A stretch of 64,000 nt of DNA from Sphingomonas vulcanisoli (lineage in GTDB: Bacteria > Pseudomonadota > Alphaproteobacteria > Sphingomonadales > Sphingomonadaceae), in the NCBI RefSeq assembly GCF_011761305.1, contig NZ_JAAOZC010000006.1:62001-126000 (forward strand), in the 5' to 3' direction. A program made the translations under genes and the position numbers. Below the pieces are notes generated by a model. The model searched no databases and was not told the DNA's origin. It worked only from the letters and a program-made list of their open reading frames with translations. Positions 55,368 to 63,574 of this stretch are shown here, piece by piece. Positions within the stretch are counted from its first letter, which is position 1. Every line of letters starts with the position of its first letter.

Positions 55368-56405
55368 ATGAGCAGTTCCCCCGCCACCGAAACCCGCTCC
55401 ATGAATATGATCCAGGCGATCAACAGCGCGCTGGACGTCTGCATGGATCGCGATCCCGCTATCACCGTGATGGGCGAGGATGTCGGCTATTTCGGCGGCG
55501 TGTTCAAAGCCACCGAGGGCCTTCAGAAGAAATATGGCAAGGGCCGCGTGTTCGATACGCCGATCAACGAAGGCGGCATCATCGGCGTCGCGGTCGGCAT
55601 GTCGGCTTATGGCTTGCGCCCGGTGCCCGAAATCCAGTTCGCCGATTACATCTATCCCGGCCTCGATCAGCTCGTCTCCGAGGCAGCGCGGCTGCGTTAT
55701 CGCTCGGCGGGCGAGTTTACCGCGCCGATCACGGTGCGATCGCCGTTCGGTGGCGGCATCTTCGGCGGCCAGACGCACAGCCAGAGCCCCGAGGCTTTGT
55801 TCACCCATGTCGCGGGCATCAAGACCGTGATCCCCTCCAATCCCTATGACGCCAAGGGGCTGCTGGTGGCGGCGATCGAGGACAATGATCCGGTGATCTT
55901 CTTCGAACCCAAGCGCATCTACAACGGCCCGTTCGATGGCCATTACGATCGCCCGGTCACGCCTTGGGCCAAGCATCCGCAAAGCCAGGTGCCCGAAGGC
56001 TATTACCGCATTCCGCTCAGCCAGGCGGCGGTGGTGCGCGAGGGCGAGGCGGCCACCATGCTCGCGTATGGCACGATGGTCCACGTCGCGCTCGGCGTGA
56101 TCGAGGCGAGCGGCATCGATGCGGAGGTGATCGATCTGCGCACGCTCTGGCCGGTCGATATCGAGACGATCGAGGCGTCGGTGAAGAAGACCGGCCGCTG
56201 CATCGTCGTCCACGAGGCGACGCGCACAGGCGGCTTCGGCGCGGAGCTTTCGGCGCTCGTCCAGGAACGCTGCTTCTACCATCTCGAGGCGCCGATCGAG
56301 CGCGTGACGGGCTGGGACACGCCCTATCCGCACAGCCTCGAATGGGCTTATTTCCCCGGGCCGGTCCGGCTCACCCAAGCACTCAAGCGCGTGATCGAGG
56401 CATAA
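55368..56405 (+). CDS. branched-chain 2-oxoacid dehydrogenase E1 beta subunit
   Basis: A 345-residue partner of E1-alpha. MIQAINSALDVCMDRDPAI, GEDVGYFGGVFKAT and FDTPINEGGIIGVAVGM mark the TPP-binding face; the end is PHSLEWAYFPGPVRL. The ATG at 55368 is 7 bp after AGGGAG, which belongs to the preceding repeat; homology starts at MNMIQAIN, so a slightly later ATG (55401) is also possible. It is followed by E2 after one base. Confidence 0.94.
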   Translation: MSSSPATETRSMNMIQAINSALDVCMDRDPAITVMGEDVGYFGGVFKATEGLQKKYGKGRVFDTPINEGGIIGVAVGMSAYGLRPVPEIQFADYIYPGLDQLVSEAARLRYRSAGEFTAPITVRSPFGGGIFGGQTHSQSPEALFTHVAGIKTVIPSNPYDAKGLLVAAIEDNDPVIFFEPKRIYNGPFDGHYDRPVTPWAKHPQSQVPEGYYRIPLSQAAVVREGEAATMLAYGTMVHVALGVIEASGIDAEVIDLRTLWPVDIETIEASVKKTGRCIVVHEATRTGGFGAELSALVQERCFYHLEAPIERVTGWDTPYPHSLEWAYFPGPVRLTQALKRVIEA

Positions 56406-56406
56406 A

Positions 56407-57753
56407 ATGGCGCGGACGTCTTTCAAGCTGCCGGATATCGGCGAGGGCATCGCCGAGGCGGAGATCGTCGCCTGGCACGCCAAGGTGGGCGATATCCTCG
56501 AAGAGGATGCCCCGCTCTGCGACATGATGACCGACAAAGCGACGGTGGAAATGACCGCGCCGGTTTCGGGCAAGCTGGTCGAGGTCGCCGGCGAGGTCGG
56601 TGAGATGATCGCGATCGGATCGGTGCTCGCGGTGTTCGAGGGCGAGGGCAGCAGCGAGAAGCCGACCATCCAAGTTGCCCCGCCCGAAGCGAGCGCCGTC
56701 GCGCTGAGCGAGCCGATTACTCCCCTCCCTGAAAGGGAGGGGCCGGGGGTGGGTAGCGAGCGCAGCGAGCATTCCGCGACGGACCCGCAACCCGCGCTCG
56801 GTCACGGCAACAAAAAGTCGGAAACTCCGTCGCGAGAGCCGACGCCTGCGGCGTCGGCACCCACCCCCAGCCCCTCCCTTGCAGGGAGGGGAGAAGCTAA
56901 GCGCACGCTCGCATCGCCCGCCGTCCGCGATCGGGCCAAGGCGCTGGGCATCGATCTCGCCGAGGTCCACGCGCCCGATGGCCGCGTCCGCCATGCCGAT
57001 CTCGACGCCTTCCTCGGCTACAACGCCGGCAAGGGCTATCGCGCGGCGGCGCCCGCACGCCCCGACGAGCAGATCAAGGTCATCGGCATGCGCCGCCGCA
57101 TCGCCGAGAATATGGCCGCCTCCAAGCGCCACATCCCGCACTTCACCTATGTCGAGGAATTCGACGTCACTAAGCTGGAGGAGCTGCGCGCCGATCTCAA
57201 CGATACGCGCGGCGCCAAGCCCAAGCTGACCATGCTGCCGCTGCTGATCGTCGCGGTGTGCAAGGCGCTGCCCGAATTTCCGATGATCAATGCCCGCTAT
57301 GATGACGAGGCGGGGGTGGTGACGCGGCACGGCGCGGTGCATCTCGGGCTGGCGACGCAGACCGATGCAGGGCTGATGGTGCCCGTGATCCGCGATGCGC
57401 AGGCGCTCAACGTCTGGCAGTTGGCGACCGAGATCCGCCGTCTCGCCGAGGCCGCGCGCAGCGGCAAGGCGAAGAGCGAGGAGCTTTCGGGATCGACGCT
57501 GACTTTGACCTCGCTCGGGGCGCTCGGCGGCATCGCCACCACGCCGGTGATCAACCGCCCCGAGGTAGCGATCTTGGGGCCCAATAAGGTGGTGGAGCGG
57601 CCGATCATCCGCGATGGCGAGATCGTCGCGGCCAAGCTGATGAATTTCTCGATCAGCTGCGATCATCGCGTGGTCGATGGTTGGGATGCGGCGAGCTTCG
57701 TGCAGTCGGTCAAGCGGTTCGTGGAGACCCCGGCGCTGCTGTTCGTGGACTGA
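56407..57753 (+). CDS. branched-chain 2-oxoacid dehydrogenase E2 (dihydrolipoyl acyltransferase)
   Basis: A 448-residue E2 core. The lipoyl domain has Lys44 in MMTDKATVEM. After a variable linker comes the E3-binding domain (SPAVRDRAKALGIDLAEVHAPDGRV region, seen as SPAVRDRAKALGIDL) and the catalytic domain ending in SCDHRVVDGWDAA (His and Asp of the active site). Residues ~105–162 are encoded by a 174-bp paired-hairpin repeat that inserts in frame within the linker. No E3 gene follows, so lipoamide dehydrogenase comes from elsewhere. Confidence 0.94.
   Translation: MARTSFKLPDIGEGIAEAEIVAWHAKVGDILEEDAPLCDMMTDKATVEMTAPVSGKLVEVAGEVGEMIAIGSVLAVFEGEGSSEKPTIQVAPPEASAVALSEPITPLPEREGPGVGSERSEHSATDPQPALGHGNKKSETPSREPTPAASAPTPSPSLAGRGEAKRTLASPAVRDRAKALGIDLAEVHAPDGRVRHADLDAFLGYNAGKGYRAAAPARPDEQIKVIGMRRRIAENMAASKRHIPHFTYVEEFDVTKLEELRADLNDTRGAKPKLTMLPLLIVAVCKALPEFPMINARYDDEAGVVTRHGAVHLGLATQTDAGLMVPVIRDAQALNVWQLATEIRRLAEAARSGKAKSEELSGSTLTLTSLGALGGIATTPVINRPEVAILGPNKVVERPIIRDGEIVAAKLMNFSISCDHRVVDGWDAASFVQSVKRFVETPALLFVD
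56720..56893. repeat. paired-hairpin repeat inside the E2 gene, CCCCTCCC class
   Basis: CTCCCCTCCCTGAAAGGGAG at the left and CCCCTCCCTTGCAGGGAGGG at the right; outer ends CTCCCCTCCCT/AGGGAGGGGAG are exact inverted repeats. The element is 174 bp, a multiple of three, and is open in the E2 frame, adding 58 residues rich in Ser, Pro, Glu and Gly. Confidence 0.85.
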
Positions 57754-57760
57754 CCTTCAT

Positions 57761-57883
57761 CCTCCCCATGGTTTCATGGGGAGGGGGACCATCCGTAGGA
57801 TGGTGGAGGGGAATCTTCACCGTCACGCATTTCCCCTCCACCGCTCTTCGAGCGGTCCCCCTCCCCAGCAAAAGCTGGGGAGG
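57761..57883. repeat. paired-hairpin repeat, CCTCCCCA class
   Basis: CCTCCCCATGGTTTCATGGG-type hairpin at the left and CCCCAGCAAAAGCTGGGGAG-type hairpin at the right, enclosing TGGTGGAGGGGAA...TTCCCCTCCACCG. It lies between the convergent E2 and coaA genes, 5 bp from the coaA stop. Confidence 0.85.
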
Positions 57884-57888
57884 AAGGA

Positions 57889-58869
57889 TTACAACCGCCG
57901 CATGAACAGCTCCTCCACGCGGTGATCCGGCCCTTTGTGGATCACCAGATCGGCGCGCGCGCGGGAGGGTTTGATATTCTCGGTCAGGTTTATAGCGTTG
58001 ATCTCGCGCCATAGTTTCTGCGCGAAGGCCTTCGCTTCGCCGGTGGTCGCTCCCGCCATATGGTGGAAATAGCTGTTGGGATCGCGGAACGTCGTTGCCT
58101 GGTGGGTCAAGAACCGATCCAGATACCAGCGCGCGATATCCTCTTCCTTGGCGTCCACATAGATGGCGAGGTCGAAGAAATCGCTCGCGGTATAGAGCGC
58201 GCCCTCGCGGGATGTCGCGCCGATCTGCAGCACGTTCAGCCCTTCGAAGATCAGGATGTCCGGCGCCTGGACCTCCTGATAGGCGCCCGGCACCAGATCG
58301 TAGGCGAGGTGCGAATAGACGGGCAGGCGGCCGTGTCCGGTGGTGCGCACCTCGAGCAGAAATTCGATCATCCGGCGGATATCATAGCTTTCGGGAAAGC
58401 CCTTGCGGTCCATCAGCCCGCGCTGCTGCAGCGTCGATGTCGGATGGAGAAAGCCGTCGGTGGTGACGAGATCGACCTTGGGATGATCGGGCCAGCGTGA
58501 GAGCAAGGTGCGGAGCACGCGCGCCATCGTGCTCTTGCCCACCGCCACCGATCCTGCGATCGCCACCACATAAGGCCGCTTGGCGGCGGGGCGGCCGAGG
58601 AAATCGTCGGTCACGCGCGCCAAACCACGCGCGGCGCCGATGTGCAGGTTGATCAGGCGGGTGAGCGGCAGATAAATATCCTCGACCTCGGCGAGGCTGA
58701 TTGGCTCGTTGGCGCCGCGCAGCCGGGCCAGATCGTCCTCGGTGATGGTCAGCGGCACGGCGGAGCGCAGCCGCGCCCAGGCGGCGCGCGGGAAGTGCGT
58801 CGCGCCGGCAAGATCGTCGACGCGCGGCGCGTTCTCGCGTTTGCTCTGGATCGACCGCACCACGCCCAT
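57889..58869 (-). CDS. coaA: pantothenate kinase, type I
   Basis: A 326-residue enzyme phosphorylating pantothenate, the first step of coenzyme A synthesis. The P-loop is AIAGSVAVGKSTMARVL; VTTDGFLHPTSTL and LIFEGLNVLQ follow; RADLVIHKGPDHRVEELFMRR ends the family (seen in part). The ATG at 58869 is chosen because GGGAG lies 8 bp upstream. It is convergent with the E2 gene. Confidence 0.95.
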   Translation of the reverse strand: MGVVRSIQSKRENAPRVDDLAGATHFPRAAWARLRSAVPLTITEDDLARLRGANEPISLAEVEDIYLPLTRLINLHIGAARGLARVTDDFLGRPAAKRPYVVAIAGSVAVGKSTMARVLRTLLSRWPDHPKVDLVTTDGFLHPTSTLQQRGLMDRKGFPESYDIRRMIEFLLEVRTTGHGRLPVYSHLAYDLVPGAYQEVQAPDILIFEGLNVLQIGATSREGALYTASDFFDLAIYVDAKEEDIARWYLDRFLTHQATTFRDPNSYFHHMAGATTGEAKAFAQKLWREINAINLTENIKPSRARADLVIHKGPDHRVEELFMRRL

Positions 58870-58948
58870 TCTTCCGCTCCCACAGGGCAACCGAGGCGCG
58901 CGCTTTAGCCGATACTTTTGCTGGAGCGAAAGGGCGCCTTATCTCTCT

Positions 58949-59036
58949 CGTCACCCCGGACCTGTTCCGGGGTCCACGCCACAATCAAATCCGGAGCAAG
59001 CGGATGGGTGGATGCCGGAACAAGTCCGGCATGACG
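58949..59036. repeat. paired-hairpin repeat, CCCCGGA/GCCGGA class
   Basis: CGTCACCCCGGACCTGTTCC...GGGGTCCA hairpin at the left and GATGCCGGAACAAGTCCGGC...ATGACG hairpin at the right; the outer ends CGTCA/TGACG mirror each other. It lies between the divergent coaA and der genes. Confidence 0.8.
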
Positions 59037-59084
59037 GCGGACGGGTGGGGTGCAATAAGGCGCGCTTACCCCTATCAGGCCCAT

Positions 59085-60434
59085 ATGCCCCTTCCCGTTG
59101 TCGCCATCGTCGGCCGTCCCAATGTCGGTAAGTCCACCCTGTTCAATCGGCTGGTGGGCAAGAAGCTCGCGCTGGTCGACGATCGTCCCGGCGTCACCCG
59201 CGATCGGCGCGAGGGTGATGCGACTTTGCTAGGCCTGGAATTCAAGCTGATCGACACCGCGGGCTTCGAGGATGAAGATGCCCAGAGCCTGCCCGGCCGC
59301 ATGCGACAGCAGACCGAGGCGGCGGCGCTCTCCGCCGATGTCGCGCTCTATCTGTTCGATTCGCGCGCCGGCGTCACTCCGCTCGACGAGACGATCGCGC
59401 AATGGCTGCGCAGCCTCGATACGGTGGTGATTCCCGTCGCCAACAAGGCCGAGGGCAAGGCCGGCGAGACCGGGATCATCGAAGCCTATGCGCTCGGCCT
59501 CGGTGATCCGATACCTTTCTCGGCCGAGCATGGCGAGGGTCTGGTCGATCTGTTCGAGGCGCTGCGCCCGCATATCGAGCGCGAAGAAGAATATCCGGAC
59601 GAGCCCGAGGATCCGTTCGCGGATGGCCCGCTCAAGCTGGCGATCGTCGGCCGCCCCAACGCCGGCAAGTCCACCCTGGTCAACAAGATGCTGGGCGAGG
59701 AGCGGATGATAACCGGACCGGAGGCCGGGATCACCCGCGACAGCATCACGATCGATTGGCAATGGAAGGATCGCGATGTCCGCCTGATCGATACCGCGGG
59801 CCTGCGCCGCCGCGCCAAGGTGGAAGACAAGCTCGAGCGGCTCTCCGCAGCCGATACGCGCCACGCGGTCGATTTCGCCGAAGTGGTGGTGCTGCTGCTC
59901 GATGCCACGCGCGGGCTGGAGGCGCAGGATCTGCGCATTGCCTCGGACGTGATCGAAGAGGGCAGGGCGCTGATGATCGCCATCAACAAATGGGACGTCG
60001 CCGAAAACCCGTCCGGCCTGCTCAACGGCATCCGCGGCGCGCTGGAAGAGGGGCTGGCGCAGGTGAAGGGTCTGCCGGTCATCACCGTCTCGGCCTTCAC
60101 CGGGCGTGGCATCGATCAGTTGCTGGAAACCGCCTTCGCGATCCGCGAGGAATGGTCGAAGCGCGTCTCGACCGGCCAGCTCAACCGCTGGTTCGAACGT
60201 GCGCTGGAGGCCAATCCGCCGCCCGCGCCCGGCGGCAAGCGCATCAAGTTGCGCTACATCACCCAGGCCCGCACCCGCCCGCCAACCTTCATCCTGTTCG
60301 GCAACCGCGTCGACGAACTGCCGGAAAGCTATCGGCGGTATCTGGTCAACGGCATTCGCAAGGAGCTGGGCTTCGGCGGCGTGCCCGTGCGGCTGACGAT
60401 GCGCGCGAGCAAGAATCCGTTCGGCAATAAATGA
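59085..60434 (+). CDS. der: ribosome biogenesis GTPase Der
   Basis: A 449-residue GTPase with two G domains in tandem: GRPNVGKST (G1 of domain 1), DTAGFEDE, NKAEGK; then GRPNAGKST, DTAGLRRRAK and NKWDV (domain 2); a KH-like C-terminal domain follows. It is needed for 50S assembly. The ATG at 59085 begins the homology; the upstream frame is repeat sequence. It overlaps the next gene by ATGA. Confidence 0.96.
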   Translation: MPLPVVAIVGRPNVGKSTLFNRLVGKKLALVDDRPGVTRDRREGDATLLGLEFKLIDTAGFEDEDAQSLPGRMRQQTEAAALSADVALYLFDSRAGVTPLDETIAQWLRSLDTVVIPVANKAEGKAGETGIIEAYALGLGDPIPFSAEHGEGLVDLFEALRPHIEREEEYPDEPEDPFADGPLKLAIVGRPNAGKSTLVNKMLGEERMITGPEAGITRDSITIDWQWKDRDVRLIDTAGLRRRAKVEDKLERLSAADTRHAVDFAEVVVLLLDATRGLEAQDLRIASDVIEEGRALMIAINKWDVAENPSGLLNGIRGALEEGLAQVKGLPVITVSAFTGRGIDQLLETAFAIREEWSKRVSTGQLNRWFERALEANPPPAPGGKRIKLRYITQARTRPPTFILFGNRVDELPESYRRYLVNGIRKELGFGGVPVRLTMRASKNPFGNK

Positions 60435-60649
60435 TCGAGGCGCCTGGCGAGACGATCGTCGATGCGCGCGGCATGCGCTGCCCATGGCCGGTGTTGCGCC
60501 TCGCCAGGGCGATGAAGGGCGCCGAGGCGGTGATACTGCTGACCGACGATCCCGCTGCGCCTGCCGAGATCGATGCGCTCGCTCGATCAAGCGATTGGGA
60601 CTTGATCGAAATAAGTGGTGGATTTTCGGTTCGGCGATCGGCCGCATAG
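60431..60649 (+). CDS. TusA-like sulfurtransferase
   Basis: A 72-residue TusA-family protein with the persulfide Cys in MRCPWPVLRLARAM. The family transfers sulfur in tRNA thiolation, molybdenum cofactor or sulfur oxidation pathways. mnmA and moaDE are elsewhere in the window, but the direct partner is unknown. It overlaps der by ATGA and so is coupled to it. Confidence 0.88.
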   Translation: MIEAPGETIVDARGMRCPWPVLRLARAMKGAEAVILLTDDPAAPAEIDALARSSDWDLIEISGGFSVRRSAA

Positions 60650-60712
60650 GAAATGCGTTAACCAGTTCGCGCTACTTCCCCGTCAGAGTTTCAGTGCCAA
60701 CTGGGGATAGTG

Positions 60713-61138
60713 ATGGATCTGGATGGCGACATGATCGTGGACCGCGAGGCGTTCAATGCGCTCCGGCGGCAGATCGGTGCCGATTTTGGTCGGATTATCG
60801 GCTATTTTCGGGAAGACGGCATCAAATCGATCCGCCTGATCGAAGATGCCATGCGCAATCTCAACGCGGCGGCGCTGGTACGTCCGGCGCATACGTTAAA
60901 GGGCGAATCGCTCCAATTCGGTGCCGAACCACTGGGCACCACTGCCGAGCGCATCGAACGCGCGGCGCGTGACGCGGTGGAGATGCACGATTTCCCGCAC
61001 GATATCGCCGACGAGGTGGCCAAGCTGCGCCCGCTGTTTCAGGAAACGCTGGCCTTCTTCGATAAGGAGGTGCCGCCGGCTGTAGTGGCTGCCGCATCCG
61101 TTCGCCGCGCGGGAGGCTTCGGCCGCAAGATCGGCTGA
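60713..61138 (+). CDS. Hpt domain protein
   Basis: A 141-residue histidine phosphotransfer protein; His60 in RPAHTLKGES is the phosphorylation site of a four-helix Hpt fold. It would relay phosphate from a hybrid kinase to a response regulator. No kinase is adjacent. The C-terminus is extended by a Val/Ala/Arg tail. ATG 60713 follows GGGGATAGTG; a GTG one codon earlier is also possible. Confidence 0.85.
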   Translation: MDLDGDMIVDREAFNALRRQIGADFGRIIGYFREDGIKSIRLIEDAMRNLNAAALVRPAHTLKGESLQFGAEPLGTTAERIERAARDAVEMHDFPHDIADEVAKLRPLFQETLAFFDKEVPPAVVAAASVRRAGGFGRKIG

Positions 61139-61281
61139 GGCCGGCCGGGGAGCCCGAACCGCAGCTTAATTCCGGGTATCATGAAATTCCTGCTTGACCG
61201 CTATTCACGGGCGTATCTACCGCTTCGCAAGGCCTCGGCCGTGCGCGTACCGCAACACCGCGGTCCAGTTGGGGGAGGCGA

Positions 61282-62040
61282 ATGGTCGATCGAGAGCAAT
61301 TGCGGGACGTCACCACCGCCGATGGCGTGATGCCTGTCTATGTCGCCTATCCGAAGACTGCCCCCGCGCCGCTGATCGTCATGTATATGGACGTCAACGG
61401 CATTCGGGATGAACTGCGCCGCTTTGCCGCGCGCCTGGCGGGGCATGGCTTCGTCGTCGCTTTGCCCGATCTCTATTATCGCTTCGGCACGGGCATCGCG
61501 TTCGATCATCGCACGGCGGTCCACGAGCGCCCGCAGGCGGAGATCGATCACCTCCGTACTCTGATGACCGCGCTCAAGGATGAGATGGTGATGCGCGATA
61601 CGCTGGCCCTGGTGGCGGCGTTCGAGGACGATCCCCGTGTGGCGCCCGGTCGGGCCGGCAGCATCGGCTATTGCATGGGCGGGCGGTTCGTCGTCCGAAC
61701 GCTGACCGAACTGCCCGATTACTTTGCTGCCGGCGCCGCGCATTTCCCGACCAGCCTGGTGACCGACGCCGAGGATGCGCCGTACCGCAGCCTCAGCCGC
61801 GCATCCGGGCCGCTCTACATGTGCTTCGGCAGCGAAGACTTCATGATGCCCGCCGAACGGATCGATACCTTGCGCCGCGCGATCGCGGAGGCGGATATCG
61901 ATTGCACGCTGGTCGTCCACCCGGGCGCGCCGCATTCCTATGCGTTCGCGGAACGGCCATCGAGCTATGACGCGGCTGCGGCGGAAGAGGATTGGGCGCA
62001 AAGCATTGCGCTGTTCCAGAAGGTGCTGGCCGTTCGATAA
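61282..62040 (+). CDS. dienelactone hydrolase family protein
   Basis: A 252-residue alpha/beta hydrolase. The nucleophile motif is GYCMGGRF (Cys); Asp in SEDFMMPAERI and His in HPGAPHSYAF complete the triad. It resembles the first dienelactone hydrolase in this window (919–1659) but is not identical. Its role is unknown. GGGGGAGG precedes the ATG. A repeat follows 2 bp after the stop. Confidence 0.85.
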   Translation: MVDREQLRDVTTADGVMPVYVAYPKTAPAPLIVMYMDVNGIRDELRRFAARLAGHGFVVALPDLYYRFGTGIAFDHRTAVHERPQAEIDHLRTLMTALKDEMVMRDTLALVAAFEDDPRVAPGRAGSIGYCMGGRFVVRTLTELPDYFAAGAAHFPTSLVTDAEDAPYRSLSRASGPLYMCFGSEDFMMPAERIDTLRRAIAEADIDCTLVVHPGAPHSYAFAERPSSYDAAAAEEDWAQSIALFQKVLAVR

Positions 62041-62042
62041 AA

Positions 62043-62174
62043 AAATCCTCTCCCGCCAGGGGGAGGTGGCGCCGAAGGCGTCGGAGGGGGAGGGCGGCGG
62101 CGCACTATCGAGGACGTCGCGTCCGCTGCCTCCGTCAGCTGCCGCTGACACTTCCCCCTGGCGGGGGAGGATTT
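62043..62174. repeat. paired-hairpin repeat, AATCCTC class
   Basis: AAATCCTCTCCCGCCAGGGG at the left is mirrored by CCCCTGGCGGGGGAGGATTT at the right, with GGAGGTGGCGCCGAAGGCG inside. It lies between the convergent hydrolase and bfr genes, 6 bp from the bfr stop. The outer ends match the hairpin at 23019. Confidence 0.85.
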
Positions 62175-62180
62175 GATCTC

Positions 62181-62666
62181 TCAATCCATCGATTCCGCGG
62201 GCTTGCTCTGGAGTTGGACGTAATTCTGGATGCCCATCCGCTCGATCATGTCGAACTGCCGCTCTAGATAATCGACATGCTCCTCCTCATTGTCGAGGAT
62301 GCGCTTGAAAAGATCGCGGGTGATATAATCGCGCACCGTCTCGCAATGTTCGATGGCATCGCGCAGCAGCGGGATCGCCTCATGCTCCAGCGCGAGATCG
62401 GCTTTCAGCACTTCCTCAACCGATTCTCCGATGCGCAGACGGCCGAGCAGCTGGAAGTTGGGCAGGCCATCCAGGAACAGGATGCGCGCCGCCAGCCAAT
62501 CGGCATGCTTCATCTCATCGATGGATTCGCCATATTCGAACTTGGCGAGATGCTCGATGCCCCAATGATCCAGCATCCGATAATGCAGGAAATATTGGTT
62601 GATCGCGGTCAGCTCGTTCTTGAGCGCCGCGTTGAGGAATTCGATGACCTTGTCGTCGCCCTTCAT
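62181..62666 (-). CDS. bfr: bacterioferritin
   Basis: A 161-residue four-helix iron store with a ferroxidase centre at Glu18, Glu51, His54, Glu94, Glu127 and His130, and haem-ligand Met52, all conserved. It would form a 24-subunit shell. AGGAG precedes the ATG. It lies 114 bp downstream of bfd on the same strand. Confidence 0.96.
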   Translation of the reverse strand: MKGDDKVIEFLNAALKNELTAINQYFLHYRMLDHWGIEHLAKFEYGESIDEMKHADWLAARILFLDGLPNFQLLGRLRIGESVEEVLKADLALEHEAIPLLRDAIEHCETVRDYITRDLFKRILDNEEEHVDYLERQFDMIERMGIQNYVQLQSKPAESMD

Positions 62667-62780
62667 GGCTGCGGCTCCTGGCTGGAAATGTTGAAAGGGC
62701 CTAACCGCGCGCTGGGCGGAAGAGAAGCGCGAACGACTCGCGCGTTGGTTTCAGCGCTGTCGGACCGTCCAGGCTGAGGC

Positions 62781-62954
62781 TCAGGCCGCGATAGCGCGTT
62801 CGGAGGCGATCAGTTCGCGCGCAAACGGAAGGCACTGGCCGCAGCGGGGACGGCGCCCGAGCGATGCATAGGCCTTGAGAGGATCGCAGCAGCCGGCGCG
62901 CGCCGCCTCCCGAACGTCACGTTCCCGGATGGCATTACAAACGCACACAACCAC
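62781..62954 (-). CDS. bfd: bacterioferritin-associated ferredoxin
   Basis: A 57-residue [2Fe-2S] protein beginning VVVCVCNAIRERDV and containing RCGQC, so the cysteine pattern CxC...CxxC of Bfd is present; GCC earlier in the chain is extra. Bfd reduces ferric iron in Bfr to release it. The GTG start at 62954 follows AGGAG by 8 bp. A Fur-like box lies 32 bp upstream, and bfr is downstream, as expected. Confidence 0.9.
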   Translation of the reverse strand: MVVCVCNAIRERDVREAARAGCCDPLKAYASLGRRPRCGQCLPFARELIASERAIAA

Positions 62955-62985
62955 AGGCGAATCTCCTCTCGCCGGCAGTTCTATG

Positions 62986-63004
62986 GCTAATGAGAGTTAT
63001 TCGC
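62986..63004 (-). promoter_or_regulatory. Fur-like box before bfd
   Basis: On the minus strand GCGAATAACTCTCATTAGC, a 19-bp imperfect palindrome (6 of 9 positions paired) like Fur boxes. It would repress bfd when iron is plentiful. Confidence 0.5.
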
Positions 63005-63014
63005 AACAGGAAAA

Positions 63015-63042
63015 TCGAGCTACGCGATCGCCTGATCGCGTA
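63015..63042 (-). terminator. terminator after rpmG
   Basis: A 9-bp perfect stem (63021–63029 with 63034–63042) with a 4-nt loop; on the minus strand it is followed by GCTCGATTTT. The T-run is short, so it is only a probable terminator. It overlaps the region upstream of bfd. Confidence 0.55.
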
Positions 63043-63052
63043 AGCGAACCGC

Positions 63053-63220
63053 TTACTTGATCTTGGCTTCCTTGAACTCGACGTGCTTGCGCGCGACAGG
63101 ATCATATTTCTGGAAGCTCATCTTCTCGGTCTGGTTGCGAGGATTCTTCTTGGTCACATAGAAGAAGCCCGTGTCTGCGGTGCTGACGAGCTTGATCTTG
63201 ACCGTGGTCGGCTTGGCCAT
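63053..63220 (-). CDS. rpmG: 50S ribosomal protein L33
   Basis: A 55-residue ribosomal protein: [18 protein letters not shown], then [16 protein letters not shown] and [18 protein letters not shown]. This is the alphaproteobacterial L33 without the zinc cysteines. AGGACGG precedes the ATG. Confidence 0.97.
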   Translation of the reverse strand: MAKPTTVKIKLVSTADTGFFYVTKKNPRNQTEKMSFQKYDPVARKHVEFKEAKIK

Positions 63221-63331
63221 CGTTCCGTCCTGAATGTTGGGCCGATGCGACCGGCCACAAAAAATAAAGCGGCCGTGAAGCCGCTCGCGTGGACGCGCCC
63301 ATAAGGCGAATGATGCCCATCCGTCAAGATC

Positions 63332-63356
63332 GGAACAGGCAGGCAGGATGGTCGTT
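63332..63356 (+). promoter_or_regulatory. EcfG-like (general stress sigma) promoter
   Basis: GGAAC, 17 bp, GTT: an exact match to the EcfG consensus, 24 bp before the DUF1328 start codon. It lies close to the divergent rpmG start. Confidence 0.7.
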
Positions 63357-63380
63357 TAGCCACCGAAAGGAGTTTTTCGG

Positions 63381-63554
63381 ATGCTGAAATGGGCTCTCAT
63401 CTTCCTGGTCGTCGGATTGATCCTCGGCGCGCTGGGCTTCGGCGGGGTCGGCGGCGCGTTTGTCGAGATCGCCAAGATCCTCTTCTATATCTGCCTGGTC
63501 ATCTTCCTGGTGTTTCTGGTGCTCGGCCTGTTGGCGGGGCGCGCGGTCACCTGA
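63381..63554 (+). CDS. DUF1328 family small membrane protein
   Basis: A 57-residue protein with two hydrophobic helices: [20 protein letters not shown], then [20 protein letters not shown]. It matches the DUF1328/YtjA family of small stress-associated membrane proteins. AAGGAG lies 10 bp before the ATG. An exact EcfG-like promoter precedes it, and a strong terminator follows. Confidence 0.9.
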   Translation: MLKWALIFLVVGLILGALGFGGVGGAFVEIAKILFYICLVIFLVFLVLGLLAGRAVT

Positions 63555-63574
63555 CTCTCATCGACAAACTTGGG

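Noticed and set aside
58870-59084. Extended Der start at 59004
   Set aside because: The extra 27 residues come from the repeat and leader; G domain homology starts at MPLPVVAIVGRPN.
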